Of a DNA stretch of 64,000 nt, positions 34,895-43,981 are shown in pieces. Each line of letters opens with the position of its first letter. Positions within the stretch are counted from its first letter, which is position 1. The stretch comes from Bacteroidota bacterium. GTDB taxonomy: Bacteria; Bacteroidota; Rhodothermia; Rhodothermales; Rubricoccaceae. Made by a program: the position numbers and the translations under genes. A model generated the notes under the pieces. The model searched no databases. It was not told the DNA's origin and saw only the letters and a list, made by a program, of their open reading frames with translations. The stretch covers positions 562,356-626,355 of the forward strand of contig JBCBNX010000001.1 in the NCBI GenBank assembly GCA_039821555.1. Direction: 5' to 3'.

Positions 34895-36280
34895 ATGGAA
34901 ACCCGCATCGAAACCGACTCCCTTGGCGAGGTTCACGTCCCCGCCGACGCGCTCTACGCCGCCCAGACACAGCGCGCCAAGGACAACTTCCCGATCTCGT
35001 CGCTGCGCTTCGGCCGCCGCTTCATCGAGGCGCTGGGCCTCGTCAAGGGTGCAGCCGCGAAGGCCAACAAGCAGCTCGGCCTCGTGGACGACGGGCGAGC
35101 AGATGCCATCGTGGACGCCGCCGAACAAGTTCGCACGGGTGCCCTCGACGACCAGTTCGTGCTCGACATCTTCCAGACCGGTTCGGGCACGTCGACGAAC
35201 ATGAACACCAACGAGGTGATCGCGACGGTTGCCACGCGGGCACTCGGCGAGAACGTGCACCCCAACGACCACGTCAACTACGGGCAGTCGTCCAACGACG
35301 TCATCCCCACTGCGATGCACGTGGCGGCGCGCGTCGCCATCGAGCAGGAATTGATCCCCGCACTGGAGCGCTTCCACGCTAGCCTTGAAGCAAAGGCCTC
35401 GGAGTTTGACGATGTGATCAAGTCGGGCCGCACCCACCTGATGGACGCGACGCCTGTACGCCTCGGTCAGGAGTTCGGCGGCTACGCCAGCCAGATCGCG
35501 CACGCCATCCGCCGCCTCCGGCTTGCCTCGGACGACCTCGCCGAACTCGCGCTCGGCGGCACGGCGACCGGCACCGGCATCAACCGTCCCGCCGACTTTC
35601 CGGCGCACGCCATCGGCTTCATCTCCGAAGCCACAGGTCTGCAGTTCCGCGAAGCCGAGAACCACTTCGAGGCACAGGCTGCCAAGGATGCCTACGTGTT
35701 TGCTGCGGGGGCGCTGAACACGCTCGCCGTTGCCGTCGTCAAGATCGTCAATGACATCCGCCACCTCTCCTCCGGGCCTACGAGCGGCCTCTCAGAAATC
35801 CAACTGCCAGCGATTCAGCCGGGGTCGTCGATCATGCCGGGGAAGGTGAACCCTGTGATGAGCGAGGCGCTCATGATGGTCGCCGCGCGCGTGATGGGTA
35901 ACGCGACGACGATCACGGTCGGCGGGCAGCACGGCAACTTCGAGCTCAACGTGATGATGCCCGTGATGGCGCATGCCATGCTGGAGAGCATCGAGATTCT
36001 CACCAACGGCCTCGACGCGTTCCGCACCAACTGCCTCGACGGCATCCGTGCCAACCGTGCCCGCGCGCAGGAACTGCTCGAGAAGAACCCGTCGATCGCG
36101 ACGGCGCTCAACGCTACGATCGGCTACGACAAAGCCTCGAAGGTGGCAAAGAAGGCCGCCGCCGAAGGCCGTTCCGTCCGCGACGTACTCCTGGATATGG
36201 ACCTCGTCCCCGAGGATCAACTCGACGCTGTCCTGGACGTGCGCTCGATGACGGAGCCGGGCATCCCCGGTCAGAACTAG
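34895..36280 (+). CDS. fumC: Fumarate hydratase, class II
   Basis: 461 residues from the ATG at 34895. Class II fumarase signatures are complete: SGTSTNMNTNEVIA, the catalytic His region SGRTHLMDATPVRLGQE, and GSSIMPGKVNPV at 310-321 with the mobile-loop catalytic Ser. It hydrates fumarate to malate in the TCA cycle. Length is normal for FumC. Divergent from panC; the next gene starts 3 bases after the stop and may be co-transcribed. Confidence 0.97.
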   Translation: METRIETDSLGEVHVPADALYAAQTQRAKDNFPISSLRFGRRFIEALGLVKGAAAKANKQLGLVDDGRADAIVDAAEQVRTGALDDQFVLDIFQTGSGTSTNMNTNEVIATVATRALGENVHPNDHVNYGQSSNDVIPTAMHVAARVAIEQELIPALERFHASLEAKASEFDDVIKSGRTHLMDATPVRLGQEFGGYASQIAHAIRRLRLASDDLAELALGGTATGTGINRPADFPAHAIGFISEATGLQFREAENHFEAQAAKDAYVFAAGALNTLAVAVVKIVNDIRHLSSGPTSGLSEIQLPAIQPGSSIMPGKVNPVMSEALMMVAARVMGNATTITVGGQHGNFELNVMMPVMAHAMLESIEILTNGLDAFRTNCLDGIRANRARAQELLEKNPSIATALNATIGYDKASKVAKKAAAEGRSVRDVLLDMDLVPEDQLDAVLDVRSMTEPGIPGQN

Positions 36281-36283
36281 GCC

Positions 36284-36958
36284 ATGCCTGGGACACTGCA
36301 CACCGATGAGGTTGCCCCGCACGCGGCCCCACTAGGCTTCCGCGCTCAGACCCATCGACACACCTGGACGGTACCTCATGACCGAGGTGCCGTCTGGGCA
36401 TGGCTGAACGATCCGGCCACGTTCACCGACGGCCAAGTACCACCCTACCGTGTTGAGTTCGTTCCTCAGTTCGAGGGCGGACCGATGGGCTTCTCGCCAG
36501 GGGTGCTCAACGTGCACCACGGCCCGGGCATCTTGTTCGCGGGCATCCTCGGCGAGATCACACCGCCTGTTCCCGGACGCACGGCGTATCGCGACCTGCG
36601 CTATTTCTACGGCTCGTATGCCCTCTCCCTGCGCCTCGTCCGACCTACCCGGCTGCAATTCTGGGCTGACGACGCCGCACCCGGCTCGACTCAGGTGAGG
36701 CTCCAACTCGATGCGTTCGTTGCCCGTTGGTTTAATCCGGCATGGTCTCTCGCACAACGCGCCTTCTGGGCAGGCTTCGGCGACACCATGACGAAGCAAG
36801 TAGCTCGGCGCTCTGGAAGCTCGTCTGCGCCGTCCCTGGTGTACCCAGCTGCCCTAGCTCTTGGGGCGACGCTTGGTGTTGCGGCCCTAGCCGCTCGACG
36901 GTCGCGCACCCAAAACAGCAAAGCGCGTCGCCCTCTCCATGGGGACGACGCGCTATAG
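36284..36958 (+). CDS. SRPBCC-like protein with C-terminal transmembrane helix
   Basis: 224 residues. The pattern HTWTVPHDRGAVWAWLNDPATF is typical of the START/SRPBCC fold beginning (a beta-strand then a W-x-W-L-N-D-P segment); the middle part is mostly beta. Near the C terminus LVYPAALALGATLGVAAL forms one hydrophobic helix followed by a basic tail. Such proteins bind hydrophobic ligands; the ligand is unknown. The gene starts 3 bases after fumC. Its last codons overlap a terminator hairpin that serves the convergent tatA gene. Confidence 0.7.
   Translation: MPGTLHTDEVAPHAAPLGFRAQTHRHTWTVPHDRGAVWAWLNDPATFTDGQVPPYRVEFVPQFEGGPMGFSPGVLNVHHGPGILFAGILGEITPPVPGRTAYRDLRYFYGSYALSLRLVRPTRLQFWADDAAPGSTQVRLQLDAFVARWFNPAWSLAQRAFWAGFGDTMTKQVARRSGSSSAPSLVYPAALALGATLGVAALAARRSRTQNSKARRPLHGDDAL
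36922..36954. terminator. Terminator hairpin overlapping the end of the SRPBCC-like gene
   Basis: A perfect 9-base-pair stem (AGCGCGTCG paired with CGACGCGCT) with a 15-base loop. On the minus strand it follows tatA and is trailed by TTTGCTGTTTTG, so it best fits as the tatA terminator; it may also act on the plus strand. Confidence 0.6.
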
Positions 36959-36975
36959 ACATACGCGTTGCCCGA

Positions 36976-37290
36976 TCAGGCCTCCGGCTTTGCGGAAGGA
37001 GGGGCAGGCGCTTGCGATTGAGCCTGCTGCTGCTGAGGTGGCGCGTAGGTTGGCTGCTGGTAGGTCTGCTGCGGAGGCGGCTGGATTTGCTGCTGCCGAG
37101 GCGGCTCCGACTGTAGCTCTTTGGAGATCTCGTTGGTGGCATCTTTGAATTCCCGGATACCCTTGCCCAGGCCGCGGGCAATTTCTGGGATACGCTTTGC
37201 ACCAAAGACCAGAAGCACTACGAGCAGGATTAGCGCGATTTCCCAGGGGCCGAGCCCTCCGATCGCATAGGGAAGCGTTAGTGCAAACAT
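36976..37290 (-). CDS. tatA: Sec-independent protein translocase TatA/TatE
   Basis: 104 residues from the ATG at 37290. The N-terminal transmembrane helix with [20 protein letters not shown] is followed by the amphipathic helix ([20 protein letters not shown]) characteristic of TatA. The tail of about 40 residues is rich in Gln and Pro. TatA forms the pore of the twin-arginine export system in the inner membrane. No tatB or tatC gene is next to it, which is common in this phylum. Confidence 0.93.
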   Translation of the reverse strand: MFALTLPYAIGGLGPWEIALILLVVLLVFGAKRIPEIARGLGKGIREFKDATNEISKELQSEPPRQQQIQPPPQQTYQQPTYAPPQQQQAQSQAPAPPSAKPEA

Positions 37291-37396
37291 GGCGAGTCGT
37301 GTGGGTTGTGCGAGGTCACTGCGGCGAAGGTACGGGGCTTCCGGGGGCGTTCGTTCCATGCCCCCGTGATCTGCACCATTTTCGTACCAGGCGCGC

Positions 37397-37942
37397 TCAT
37401 GCCCGGAGCTGGTACGCGTCCGTGAGTTTGCTCAGAATCACGGCACTGGTGCGGTCAACAATGTTGAAGACGAGGTCGAAGCCTTCCTGTTGGCCACTGT
37501 AGGGGTCGGGCACCTGGTAGTCCTCGGGGTCGGGGTCGAACTCGCGAAAGAGGCGGACGCGGTAGCTGTTAGCGCCCTGCGGGTCGAGGAAGAGCACGTC
37601 GTGGAGGTTGCTGCGGTCCATCGTGAAGATGTGGTCGTAGTAGCGCAGATCGGTTCCCTGCGCCTGCCGCGCACGCTGGTCGTCGATGGAGAGGCCGCGG
37701 TCGCGCGCCGTGCCGCGCATGCGGGGGTCGGGTGGCTCGCCAACGTGCCACCGTCCTGTCCCTGCCGAGTCGATCTCGAAGCGGTCGGTCAACCCGGCCC
37801 GATCCACGTGGTGACGAAAAACGCCTTCGGCAAGGGGGCTACGACAGATGTTGCCCAGGCAAACGAAGAGGACGCGGATGGGCCGGTCGCCGCGGAGCGC
37901 GTCTTCGACGGGGACGAGAGGCTTGATGGTGATCGTAGACAT
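37397..37942 (-). CDS. Low-molecular-weight protein-tyrosine phosphatase
   Basis: 181 residues from the ATG at 37942. The P-loop [19 protein letters not shown] (C-x5-R-S) is near residue 28 and the general-acid loop VPDPYSG near 145, both diagnostic. In polysaccharide systems such phosphatases (Wzb) remove phosphate from Wzc-type kinases, so it could act on the kinase at 5463-7847, though it lies 30 kb away and could equally act on other proteins. Divergent from xseA. Confidence 0.93.
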   Translation of the reverse strand: MSTITIKPLVPVEDALRGDRPIRVLFVCLGNICRSPLAEGVFRHHVDRAGLTDRFEIDSAGTGRWHVGEPPDPRMRGTARDRGLSIDDQRARQAQGTDLRYYDHIFTMDRSNLHDVLFLDPQGANSYRVRLFREFDPDPEDYQVPDPYSGQQEGFDLVFNIVDRTSAVILSKLTDAYQLRA

Positions 37943-38053
37943 GCAGTACGTGGAGCGACGAGGGGTGGTCGGCGTCGGGCATGAGCGCCTGACGCGGCGC
38001 GTAATTTCTCCCAACGACTGTTCCGCCTCTCTGATCCGCTCGCTCCTCGACTC

Positions 38054-39328
38054 GTGGCTCGTACTTATTCCCTCTTCGACGCACCGCCTCCGCCTAATGC
38101 GGTCCCGCCCCAGACGGTCAGCGTCGGTGCGCTCACGGCGCAGATCAAAGACGCCATCGAGACGCGCTTCGGGCATGTCCGCGTGGAGGGCGAGATCGCC
38201 AACTGGAAGGCGCACGGTTCGGGCCACTGCTACTTCTCGCTGCGCGACGCCGACCAGGCCGATGCGCAAGTTAGGGCCGTGCTCTGGCGGACAGCCGCAC
38301 GTGGCCTCCCCTTCCGCCCCGGTGATGGCATGCGGGTACGAGCCGTCGGGCGGATCTCGCTCTACGAGCCCCGCGGGCAGTACCAACTCATCGTCGAGAC
38401 GATGCAGCCTGCTGGTGCTGGGGCGTGGCGTCGAGCGTTCGAGGCGCTCAAAGCTGAACTGGCCAGCGAAGGGTTGCTCGACGCATCGCTGAAGAAGGCC
38501 CTGCCCCGCTTTCCTGAGCGCATCGGTCTCGTCACGTCCGGATCGAGCGCAGCGTTGCAAGATATGCTCGCGGTACTCGCAGCACGATTTCCGAGCGTTC
38601 AGGTACTCCTCTGCCCTGTCAACGTGCAGGGCAGCGGCGCCGCGACCGAGATCGCCGAGGCCATCGACGCCTTCAACCTTGCCGCCGACGACCCCGCAAC
38701 GCCCACAGAGCTTCGCGCCGACGTGCTCATTGTCGGGCGAGGCGGTGGTTCCGTCGAGGACCTCTGGGCGTTCAACGAGGAGGACGTAGCCCGCGCCATC
38801 GCGCGGTCGAGCATCCCCGTGATATCGGCTGTGGGCCACGAGACCGACGTCTCCATAGCCGACCTCGTGGCCGACGTGCGTGCGGCAACGCCGACACACG
38901 CCGCCGAGCTCGCCGTGCCAGACGGTAGAGACGTTGCCGGGCTCGTCTTTGGCTTCCACGAATCACTACGACTCCACACCGAGCGCGTCCTTGCCAACCA
39001 TCGGCACCGCATTGAGGCGCTGGTACGCTCGCGCAGCTTCAACTGTCCGCTCGATCGACTGGACACGGCTCGTCAGCGCACGGACACGCTCGTAGAACGG
39101 TTGCACCTGGCTGGGCAGCGTCTCACGCGCGCTCCTCGACTCCGCCTCGATGCCTTCAGTGCCAGACTGCAGGCTCTGGACCCGGAAGCACCACTCCGCC
39201 GCGGCTATGCCCTCGTCTCGCACGGCGATTCGACTGTACGATCAGCGGACGCGCTCTCCGAAGGCGACCTCGTGACGCTTCGGTTCATCGACGGCGAGCG
39301 CGCGGCAGCCATTCGAGACCCGTCGTGA
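38054..39328 (+). CDS. xseA: Exodeoxyribonuclease VII large subunit
   Basis: 424 residues from a GTG at 38054. An OB-fold N-terminal domain (VSVGALTAQIKDAIETRF, GHCYFSLRD) is followed by the catalytic domain with RIGLVTSGSSAALQDML, DVLIVGRGGGSVEDLWAFNE and PVISAVGHETDVSIADLVAD, the latter being the family signature. It degrades single-stranded DNA in repair. The small subunit gene (xseB) is not recognisable directly downstream. Confidence 0.95.
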   Translation: MARTYSLFDAPPPPNAVPPQTVSVGALTAQIKDAIETRFGHVRVEGEIANWKAHGSGHCYFSLRDADQADAQVRAVLWRTAARGLPFRPGDGMRVRAVGRISLYEPRGQYQLIVETMQPAGAGAWRRAFEALKAELASEGLLDASLKKALPRFPERIGLVTSGSSAALQDMLAVLAARFPSVQVLLCPVNVQGSGAATEIAEAIDAFNLAADDPATPTELRADVLIVGRGGGSVEDLWAFNEEDVARAIARSSIPVISAVGHETDVSIADLVADVRAATPTHAAELAVPDGRDVAGLVFGFHESLRLHTERVLANHRHRIEALVRSRSFNCPLDRLDTARQRTDTLVERLHLAGQRLTRAPRLRLDAFSARLQALDPEAPLRRGYALVSHGDSTVRSADALSEGDLVTLRFIDGERAAAIRDPS

Positions 39329-39529
39329 TCTTCAGCGCTCGGCGGTTTTTCGGCGGGAACGGTGCGCCAGCGCTACGCTGCACAGGTGGTGAATAAAAAA
39401 AGTGGGGCGTGCTTAAAGAAGTTGGCACAGCGCCGATATGAAGGACCGAGGCACGTTTCGTACCCGTCTCATTACGATACTGCGCTTGCGAAAGCCCTCG
39501 CTCTCTCTCACTCCACCCACCCCCTTGTT

Positions 39530-39730
39530 ATGCGCACCCCTAAACACGTCCGCGACCGGCTTGCTTCCGGCTTCTACGATCGTCCTGAGGCCATCGCCCG
39601 AATTGCCGCAGCCATGATGCCTCACCTCGTCGGCGACGGTGGGCAACCGGCCCCCTCTCGCCGCCCCGAGCGCGCGGCGCCACCTGGAGATCGCATCCGC
39701 AGCCAGCCCCGATCGGTATCCTGCGCATAG
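39530..39730 (+). CDS. Small protein, FlgM-like segment, unknown function
   Basis: 66 residues from the ATG at 39530. The part VRDRLASGFYDRPEAIARIA resembles the short motif (R-x-x-x-A-S-G-x-Y-D-x-P-E) seen in some FlgM/anti-sigma-28-like proteins; the C-terminal half is Pro/Arg-rich. No flagellar gene is nearby. The near-perfect terminator 25 bases downstream supports a real transcript. The frame remains open upstream to 39362, but that part looks non-coding. Confidence 0.55.
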   Translation: MRTPKHVRDRLASGFYDRPEAIARIAAAMMPHLVGDGGQPAPSRRPERAAPPGDRIRSQPRSVSCA

Positions 39731-39754
39731 CGCAACCCGGCCCATTTGGCACAT

Positions 39755-39789
39755 CCTGCCGACTTCCACCCCGTCCGGAAGTCGGCAGG
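39755..39789 (+). terminator. Rho-independent terminator
   Basis: A perfect 13-base-pair stem (CCTGCCGACTTCC paired with GGAAGTCGGCAGG), 9-base loop, followed by CTTCGTTTT. It ends the transcript of the 66-residue gene. Confidence 0.9.
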
Positions 39790-39809
39790 CTTCGTTTTCC
39801 GGGGTGCGG

Positions 39810-39818
39810 TATACTTTG
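39810..39818 (+). promoter_or_regulatory. Candidate -10 element before the zinc protease gene
   Basis: TATACTTTG, 31 bases before the ATG at 39850 and directly after a terminator, where a new promoter is needed. It is close to the Bacteroidota TAnnTTTG motif. Confidence 0.4.
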
Positions 39819-39849
39819 GCCGGTCTTGACTCATCCATACCGTCCACCG

Positions 39850-42393
39850 ATGCGACTGCGTTTCACCCCCAGTACCCTGGTTCGGCTTACCCCGGCCTTT
39901 CTGCTCACGCTGCTCCTACTTGCCGGTGGCTGTTCCAGCAGCAAGCTTCCAGACGTCGCGCCTCCCACCGCGCCCAGCGCTCCATCCAGAGCAGACGACT
40001 CGCCATATAAGCCGTTTGCCGAGGTCGTCACCGACAGCGCCGCCGCGGATGCTGGCCTGTTCGTGAGCTATCTCGTGGAAGACGGCTCAAAGCTGCTCTA
40101 CGCGATTCCCGACAGCGTGATGGGGCGCGAGATGCTCCTCGTGACGCGCGTCTCGAAGACGGCCGACAACATCGCGTATGGCGGAACGAAGCTGAACACG
40201 CAGAGCGTGCGGTGGGAGCGCAAAGGCCGCAACATCCTACTGCGAACGGTCTCCTACTCGAACGTCGCGGCCGACAGCTTGCCCATCTACTCGGCGGTGC
40301 GCAGCTCCAACTTCGAGCCAGTGGTCGCGAGCTTTGGCATCGAGGCGATCACGCCCGACTCGGCGGGCGTCGTCATCGACGCGACCTCGCTCTACACCTC
40401 GGATGTACCGTCGCTGGGCTTGCCACGAGGCTCCCGCGAGCAGTACAAGGTCCGCCGCCTTGACAGCAAGCGCTCGTTCCTGGAGCGCGTGGCGAGCTAC
40501 CCAGAGAACATCGAGGTGCGCGCGGTGCTGACCTACGAAGCCAACCAGCCTCCGAGCCAATCGTCAACCGGCACGATCTCGGTCGAGATGGCCCACTCGA
40601 TGATTCTGCTTCCCGCAGTCCCCATGACGCCGCGTCTCGCAGACGAACGTGTGGGCTACTTCACGCGCACGCAGACAGATTTCGGACGTGAGGAGCAGCG
40701 CGCCGAGCGCCGCACCTACGCGGTACGGTGGCGCCTCGAACCGTCCGACGAGGCCGCCTATGCCCGCGGCGAACTCGTTGAGCCCAAAAAACAGATCGTC
40801 TACTACATCGACCCGGCCACGCCAGAGCGCTGGCGCCCCTATCTCAAGCAGGGCGTCGAAGACTGGAACGTGGCGTTCGAGGCGGCTGGCTTTAAGAACG
40901 CGATCGTGGCAAAAGACCCGCCGACGCCCGAAGAGGACCCCGAGTTCAACCCGGAGGACGTGCGCTACAGCGTGATTCGCTACTTCTCGTCGGAGATCCA
41001 GAACGCCTACGGCCCGAACGTCCACGACCCGCGTTCCGGCGAAATCCTGGAGTCGGACATCGGGTGGTACCACAACATCCAGAACCTGCTGCGCAACTGG
41101 TACTTCGTCCAGACCGCCGCGGCCAACCCGGAGGCACGGGGCGTCGAGTTCGACGAGGCCGTCATGGGCGAGTTGATCCGCTTCGTTTCGGCGCACGAAG
41201 TCGGGCACACGATCGGGCTCCAGCACAACTTCTTCTCGTCGAGCACGGTGCCGGTGGACAGCCTTCGCTCACCGACCTACACGGCGAAGCACGGCACCGC
41301 GCCGTCCATCATGGACTATGCGCGCTTCAACTACGTCGCACAGCCGGGCGACGGCGTCCAGCGCTTCACGCCCGACATCGGCTCGTACGACATCCATGCC
41401 ATCGAGTGGGGCTACCGCTACTTCCCGGGCATCGACAACGCCGACGACGAGCGCCCGCTGCTGCATGAGATCGTGCGCCGCACCGAGACCGATCCGACGT
41501 TGCGCTATGTCCGCCAAGCGGTCGTCGCAACAGACCCGCGCGCCCAGAACGAAGACCTCGGCGACGATGCGGTCTACGCCGGCCAACTCGGCCTCGCCAA
41601 CCTCAAGCGGATCACCGAAAACCTCCGCACCTGGACCGAAGAGCCGATGGAGGACTACGCCACGCTCGACGAACTCTACAATCAGATTGCCTCCCAGTGG
41701 CGGCGTTACCTGAACCACGCGGGCAGCTACGTCGGCGGGGTATACACCGAGTACAAAACGACCGATCAGGATGGCCCGGTCTATGAACCCGTTCCTGCCA
41801 ATCGCCAGCGCGAGGCCCTCGCCTTCGTCCTGGACAATGGCATGCATCGACCCGACTGGCTCCTCGACACGGAGATCCTTCGCCGCATCGAAGCCGCAGG
41901 CGTGCAAGACCAGATTCGCGGCCTGCAGGCCAGCGTTCTAAGCCGTCTCATGTCGCCCTGGCGCATCGCCCGTCTGTTCGAGGCCGAAGCCGTCGACGCG
42001 ATGGCTGACAGCGAGTTGGAGATGGAGGTCTTCACGGCTACCGAGCTGTTCGACACCGTGCGCGGGAGCCTCTGGAGCGAACTCGAAGACGGCGACGCCA
42101 TCGACCCGATGCGGCGAGCACTGCAGCGAGCCTACCTGGAACAACTCGAATCGCTGATGACCGAAGAGCCTACGGCCCCGCCAAACGCGTTCTTCCGGTT
42201 CTACATCGGCTACACGCCCATCGACGTGAGCCAGTCGGACCTCCGCCCGCTCGTGCGCGGCGAACTCGAGACGCTCGACGACACGATCGCTGCGGCGCTC
42301 GGCCGCTATCGCAGTTCCAACGAGCGCATGGACCGGCTTCACCTTGAAGACGCCCGCGCCCGCATCGACGCGATCCTCAACCCCGAAGGCTGA
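39850..42393 (+). CDS. Zinc-dependent metalloprotease lipoprotein (DUF5117/DUF4953 type)
   Basis: 847 residues from the ATG at 39850. The lipoprotein signal ends LLLLAGGC with Cys28 as the lipidation site. A DUF5117-like domain (about 60-330) precedes the metzincin catalytic part with SAHEVGHTIGLQHNF, zinc ligands at His449, His453 and His459. SIMDYARFNYVAQ contains the Met-turn. The family is widespread in Bacteroidota and related phyla; substrates are unknown. Probably anchored to the outer membrane. Closed by a terminator shared with a convergent gene. Confidence 0.92.
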   Translation: MRLRFTPSTLVRLTPAFLLTLLLLAGGCSSSKLPDVAPPTAPSAPSRADDSPYKPFAEVVTDSAAADAGLFVSYLVEDGSKLLYAIPDSVMGREMLLVTRVSKTADNIAYGGTKLNTQSVRWERKGRNILLRTVSYSNVAADSLPIYSAVRSSNFEPVVASFGIEAITPDSAGVVIDATSLYTSDVPSLGLPRGSREQYKVRRLDSKRSFLERVASYPENIEVRAVLTYEANQPPSQSSTGTISVEMAHSMILLPAVPMTPRLADERVGYFTRTQTDFGREEQRAERRTYAVRWRLEPSDEAAYARGELVEPKKQIVYYIDPATPERWRPYLKQGVEDWNVAFEAAGFKNAIVAKDPPTPEEDPEFNPEDVRYSVIRYFSSEIQNAYGPNVHDPRSGEILESDIGWYHNIQNLLRNWYFVQTAAANPEARGVEFDEAVMGELIRFVSAHEVGHTIGLQHNFFSSSTVPVDSLRSPTYTAKHGTAPSIMDYARFNYVAQPGDGVQRFTPDIGSYDIHAIEWGYRYFPGIDNADDERPLLHEIVRRTETDPTLRYVRQAVVATDPRAQNEDLGDDAVYAGQLGLANLKRITENLRTWTEEPMEDYATLDELYNQIASQWRRYLNHAGSYVGGVYTEYKTTDQDGPVYEPVPANRQREALAFVLDNGMHRPDWLLDTEILRRIEAAGVQDQIRGLQASVLSRLMSPWRIARLFEAEAVDAMADSELEMEVFTATELFDTVRGSLWSELEDGDAIDPMRRALQRAYLEQLESLMTEEPTAPPNAFFRFYIGYTPIDVSQSDLRPLVRGELETLDDTIAAALGRYRSSNERMDRLHLEDARARIDAILNPEG

Positions 42394-42409
42394 CCACGGC
42401 AGAGCGAAC

Positions 42410-42447
42410 AACGTCGTAGAGCTGCCAAAACGTCGTAGAGCTGCCAA
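42410..42447. repeat. Perfect 19-base tandem duplication
   Basis: AACGTCGTAGAGCTGCCAA occurs twice in direct tandem (42410-42428 and 42429-42447), between the protease stop and the terminator stem. Confidence 0.95.
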
Positions 42448-42485
42448 GAGGTGCGAGCGCTGCACCCCACGTGCTCGCGCCTCTT
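42446..42485. terminator. Bidirectional terminator between convergent genes
   Basis: A 13-base-pair stem with one G-U pair (AAGAGGTGCGAGC paired with GCTCGCGCCTCTT), loop of 14 bases, T-rich on the plus side. It lies 5 bases from the convergent dehydrogenase stop. Confidence 0.8.
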
Positions 42486-42490
42486 TGTGT

Positions 42491-43858
42491 CTAGGCGTCC
42501 ACCTTGTTGAACCGCTGCTCTTCCTGTCCGGACAACCCGACGATGCGCGCGGCGCCATCGAGGCCACGCATCCGCCCGCGTGTGTCGAGCACGAACGGCG
42601 CGTATGCCGCCACGAGGTCGTAGTCGATGGCATCGTGGTCAGTGACGAGGACAACGGCGTCCTGTGCTTCGAGCGTCGCAGGCGTCAGCGCGACAGAACG
42701 CAGCGGCAAGCCGTCGAGCGGCGTGTGGCCGTCGTCGCGGAGTTCGAGCGCGTGCGGGTCGTGGAACGTCACGGCCGCCCCCTTTTCCTGGAGGAGCCGC
42801 ATGATTTCGATGGCCGGGCTCTCGCGCACGTCGTCCACGTTGGGCTTGTAGGCAATGCCCAGCACCAGCACACGGCTGCCGCGCACCGGCTTCCCATCGT
42901 CATTGAGCGCGTCGGCGAGTTGGCGCACGACGAAGCCCGGCATCTCGGCGTTGATGCGGCTCGCGAGGTCGATCATGCGGGTGCGGTAGGCCAGCGTCCG
43001 CATCTTCCACGAGAGGTAGTGCGGGTCGAGCGGGATGCAGTGGCCGCCGAGGCCGGGGCCGGGCGTGAACTTCATGAACCCGAAGGGCTTCGTCGCTGCC
43101 GCTTCGACCACTTCCCACACGTCCACGTCGAGCTTCTCGCACGCCTGTGCCAGCTCATTGGCCAGGGCGATGTTGATCATGCGGAAGGTGTTCTCGTAGA
43201 CCTTGGTCAGCTCTGCCGCCTCCACACTCGACACGGGCACGACGGTGTCGAACACCGCTTCATAGAGCGCACCGCCGACCTGCGTGCAGGTGTCCGTGAC
43301 TCCGCCGAGCACCTTCGGCGTGTTCTTCGTCTGCCACGTTGTGTTGCCCGGATCGACGCGTTCGGGCGAGTAGCAGAGGAAGAAGTCGGTCCCCACTTCC
43401 AGCCCGCTCTCGGCAAGGAGCGGAAGCACCACCTCGCGGGTCGTCCCTGGGAATGTGGTGCTCTCCAAGACGACGAGGTGCCCCGGCCGCAGCACGTCGC
43501 GGATCGCCTTGCTCGCCGCGACAACGAATGACAGGTCCGGGTCTTTGACTTTGTTGAGTGGCGTCGGCACGCAGACGAGGATCGCGTCACAGTCTGCGAG
43601 TGCGCTAGGATCCGATGTGGCGTGCAGGCATCCGGACTCCACGAGGGGGGCCAACTTGGACGACGCCACGTCTTTCACATGGCTAGTGCCAGCGTTGACA
43701 TGGGCGACGGTCGCCTCGCTCACGTCGAAGCCGATCGTCTCGAAGCCCTCCTCTGCCACTTCGATGGCGAGTGGTAGGCCAACGTAGCCGAGCCCCACAA
43801 CCGCCACACGGGCCTGGCGTTTGGTGACGAGGGTCTTGAAAGCAAGCGCGGTGGGCAT
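42491..43858 (-). CDS. Nucleotide sugar dehydrogenase, UDP-GlcNAc 6-dehydrogenase type (WbpA-like)
   Basis: 455 residues from the ATG at 43858. NAD loop VVGLGYVGLPLA at 20-31; substrate segment YENTFRMINIALANELA; catalytic Cys274 in GPGLGGHCIPLDPHYL; C-terminal GIAYKPNVDDVRESP. The GHCIPLDP motif and this last segment fit the WbpA/WecC branch that oxidises UDP-N-acetyl-hexosamines to uronates rather than UDP-glucose dehydrogenase. It would supply UDP-GlcNAcA to the WbpB-like enzyme at 8957-9937. It is divergent from the AAA ATPase gene and far from the rest of the sugar genes. Confidence 0.88.
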   Translation of the reverse strand: MPTALAFKTLVTKRQARVAVVGLGYVGLPLAIEVAEEGFETIGFDVSEATVAHVNAGTSHVKDVASSKLAPLVESGCLHATSDPSALADCDAILVCVPTPLNKVKDPDLSFVVAASKAIRDVLRPGHLVVLESTTFPGTTREVVLPLLAESGLEVGTDFFLCYSPERVDPGNTTWQTKNTPKVLGGVTDTCTQVGGALYEAVFDTVVPVSSVEAAELTKVYENTFRMINIALANELAQACEKLDVDVWEVVEAAATKPFGFMKFTPGPGLGGHCIPLDPHYLSWKMRTLAYRTRMIDLASRINAEMPGFVVRQLADALNDDGKPVRGSRVLVLGIAYKPNVDDVRESPAIEIMRLLQEKGAAVTFHDPHALELRDDGHTPLDGLPLRSVALTPATLEAQDAVVLVTDHDAIDYDLVAAYAPFVLDTRGRMRGLDGAARIVGLSGQEEQRFNKVDA

Positions 43859-43934
43859 GGACTCGGAGCGATGGTGGACGAGCGTGAGGATACGGATCTC
43901 CACTCCCGTAAACGCCAACCGCCACGCGCGCCGC

Positions 43935-43940
43935 TATCTT
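43935..43940 (+). promoter_or_regulatory. Candidate -10 element before the AAA ATPase gene
   Basis: TATCTT, 41 bases before the ATG at 43982, like TATCTT before the gene at 56263. Weak evidence by itself. Confidence 0.3.
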
Positions 43941-43981
43941 CCCGTTCCGCCTTCGTCCTCCCTTCGCAGCCTGCCCTTCCG

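Noticed and set aside
34535..35764. 409-codon open frame antisense to fumC
   Set aside because: Shadow of fumC; its end only overlaps part of panC in a different frame.
39362..39529. N-terminal extension of the 66-residue protein, or an exonuclease VII small subunit gene
   Set aside because: No XseB motif is visible and the stretch lacks protein-like character; the ATG at 39530 fits better.
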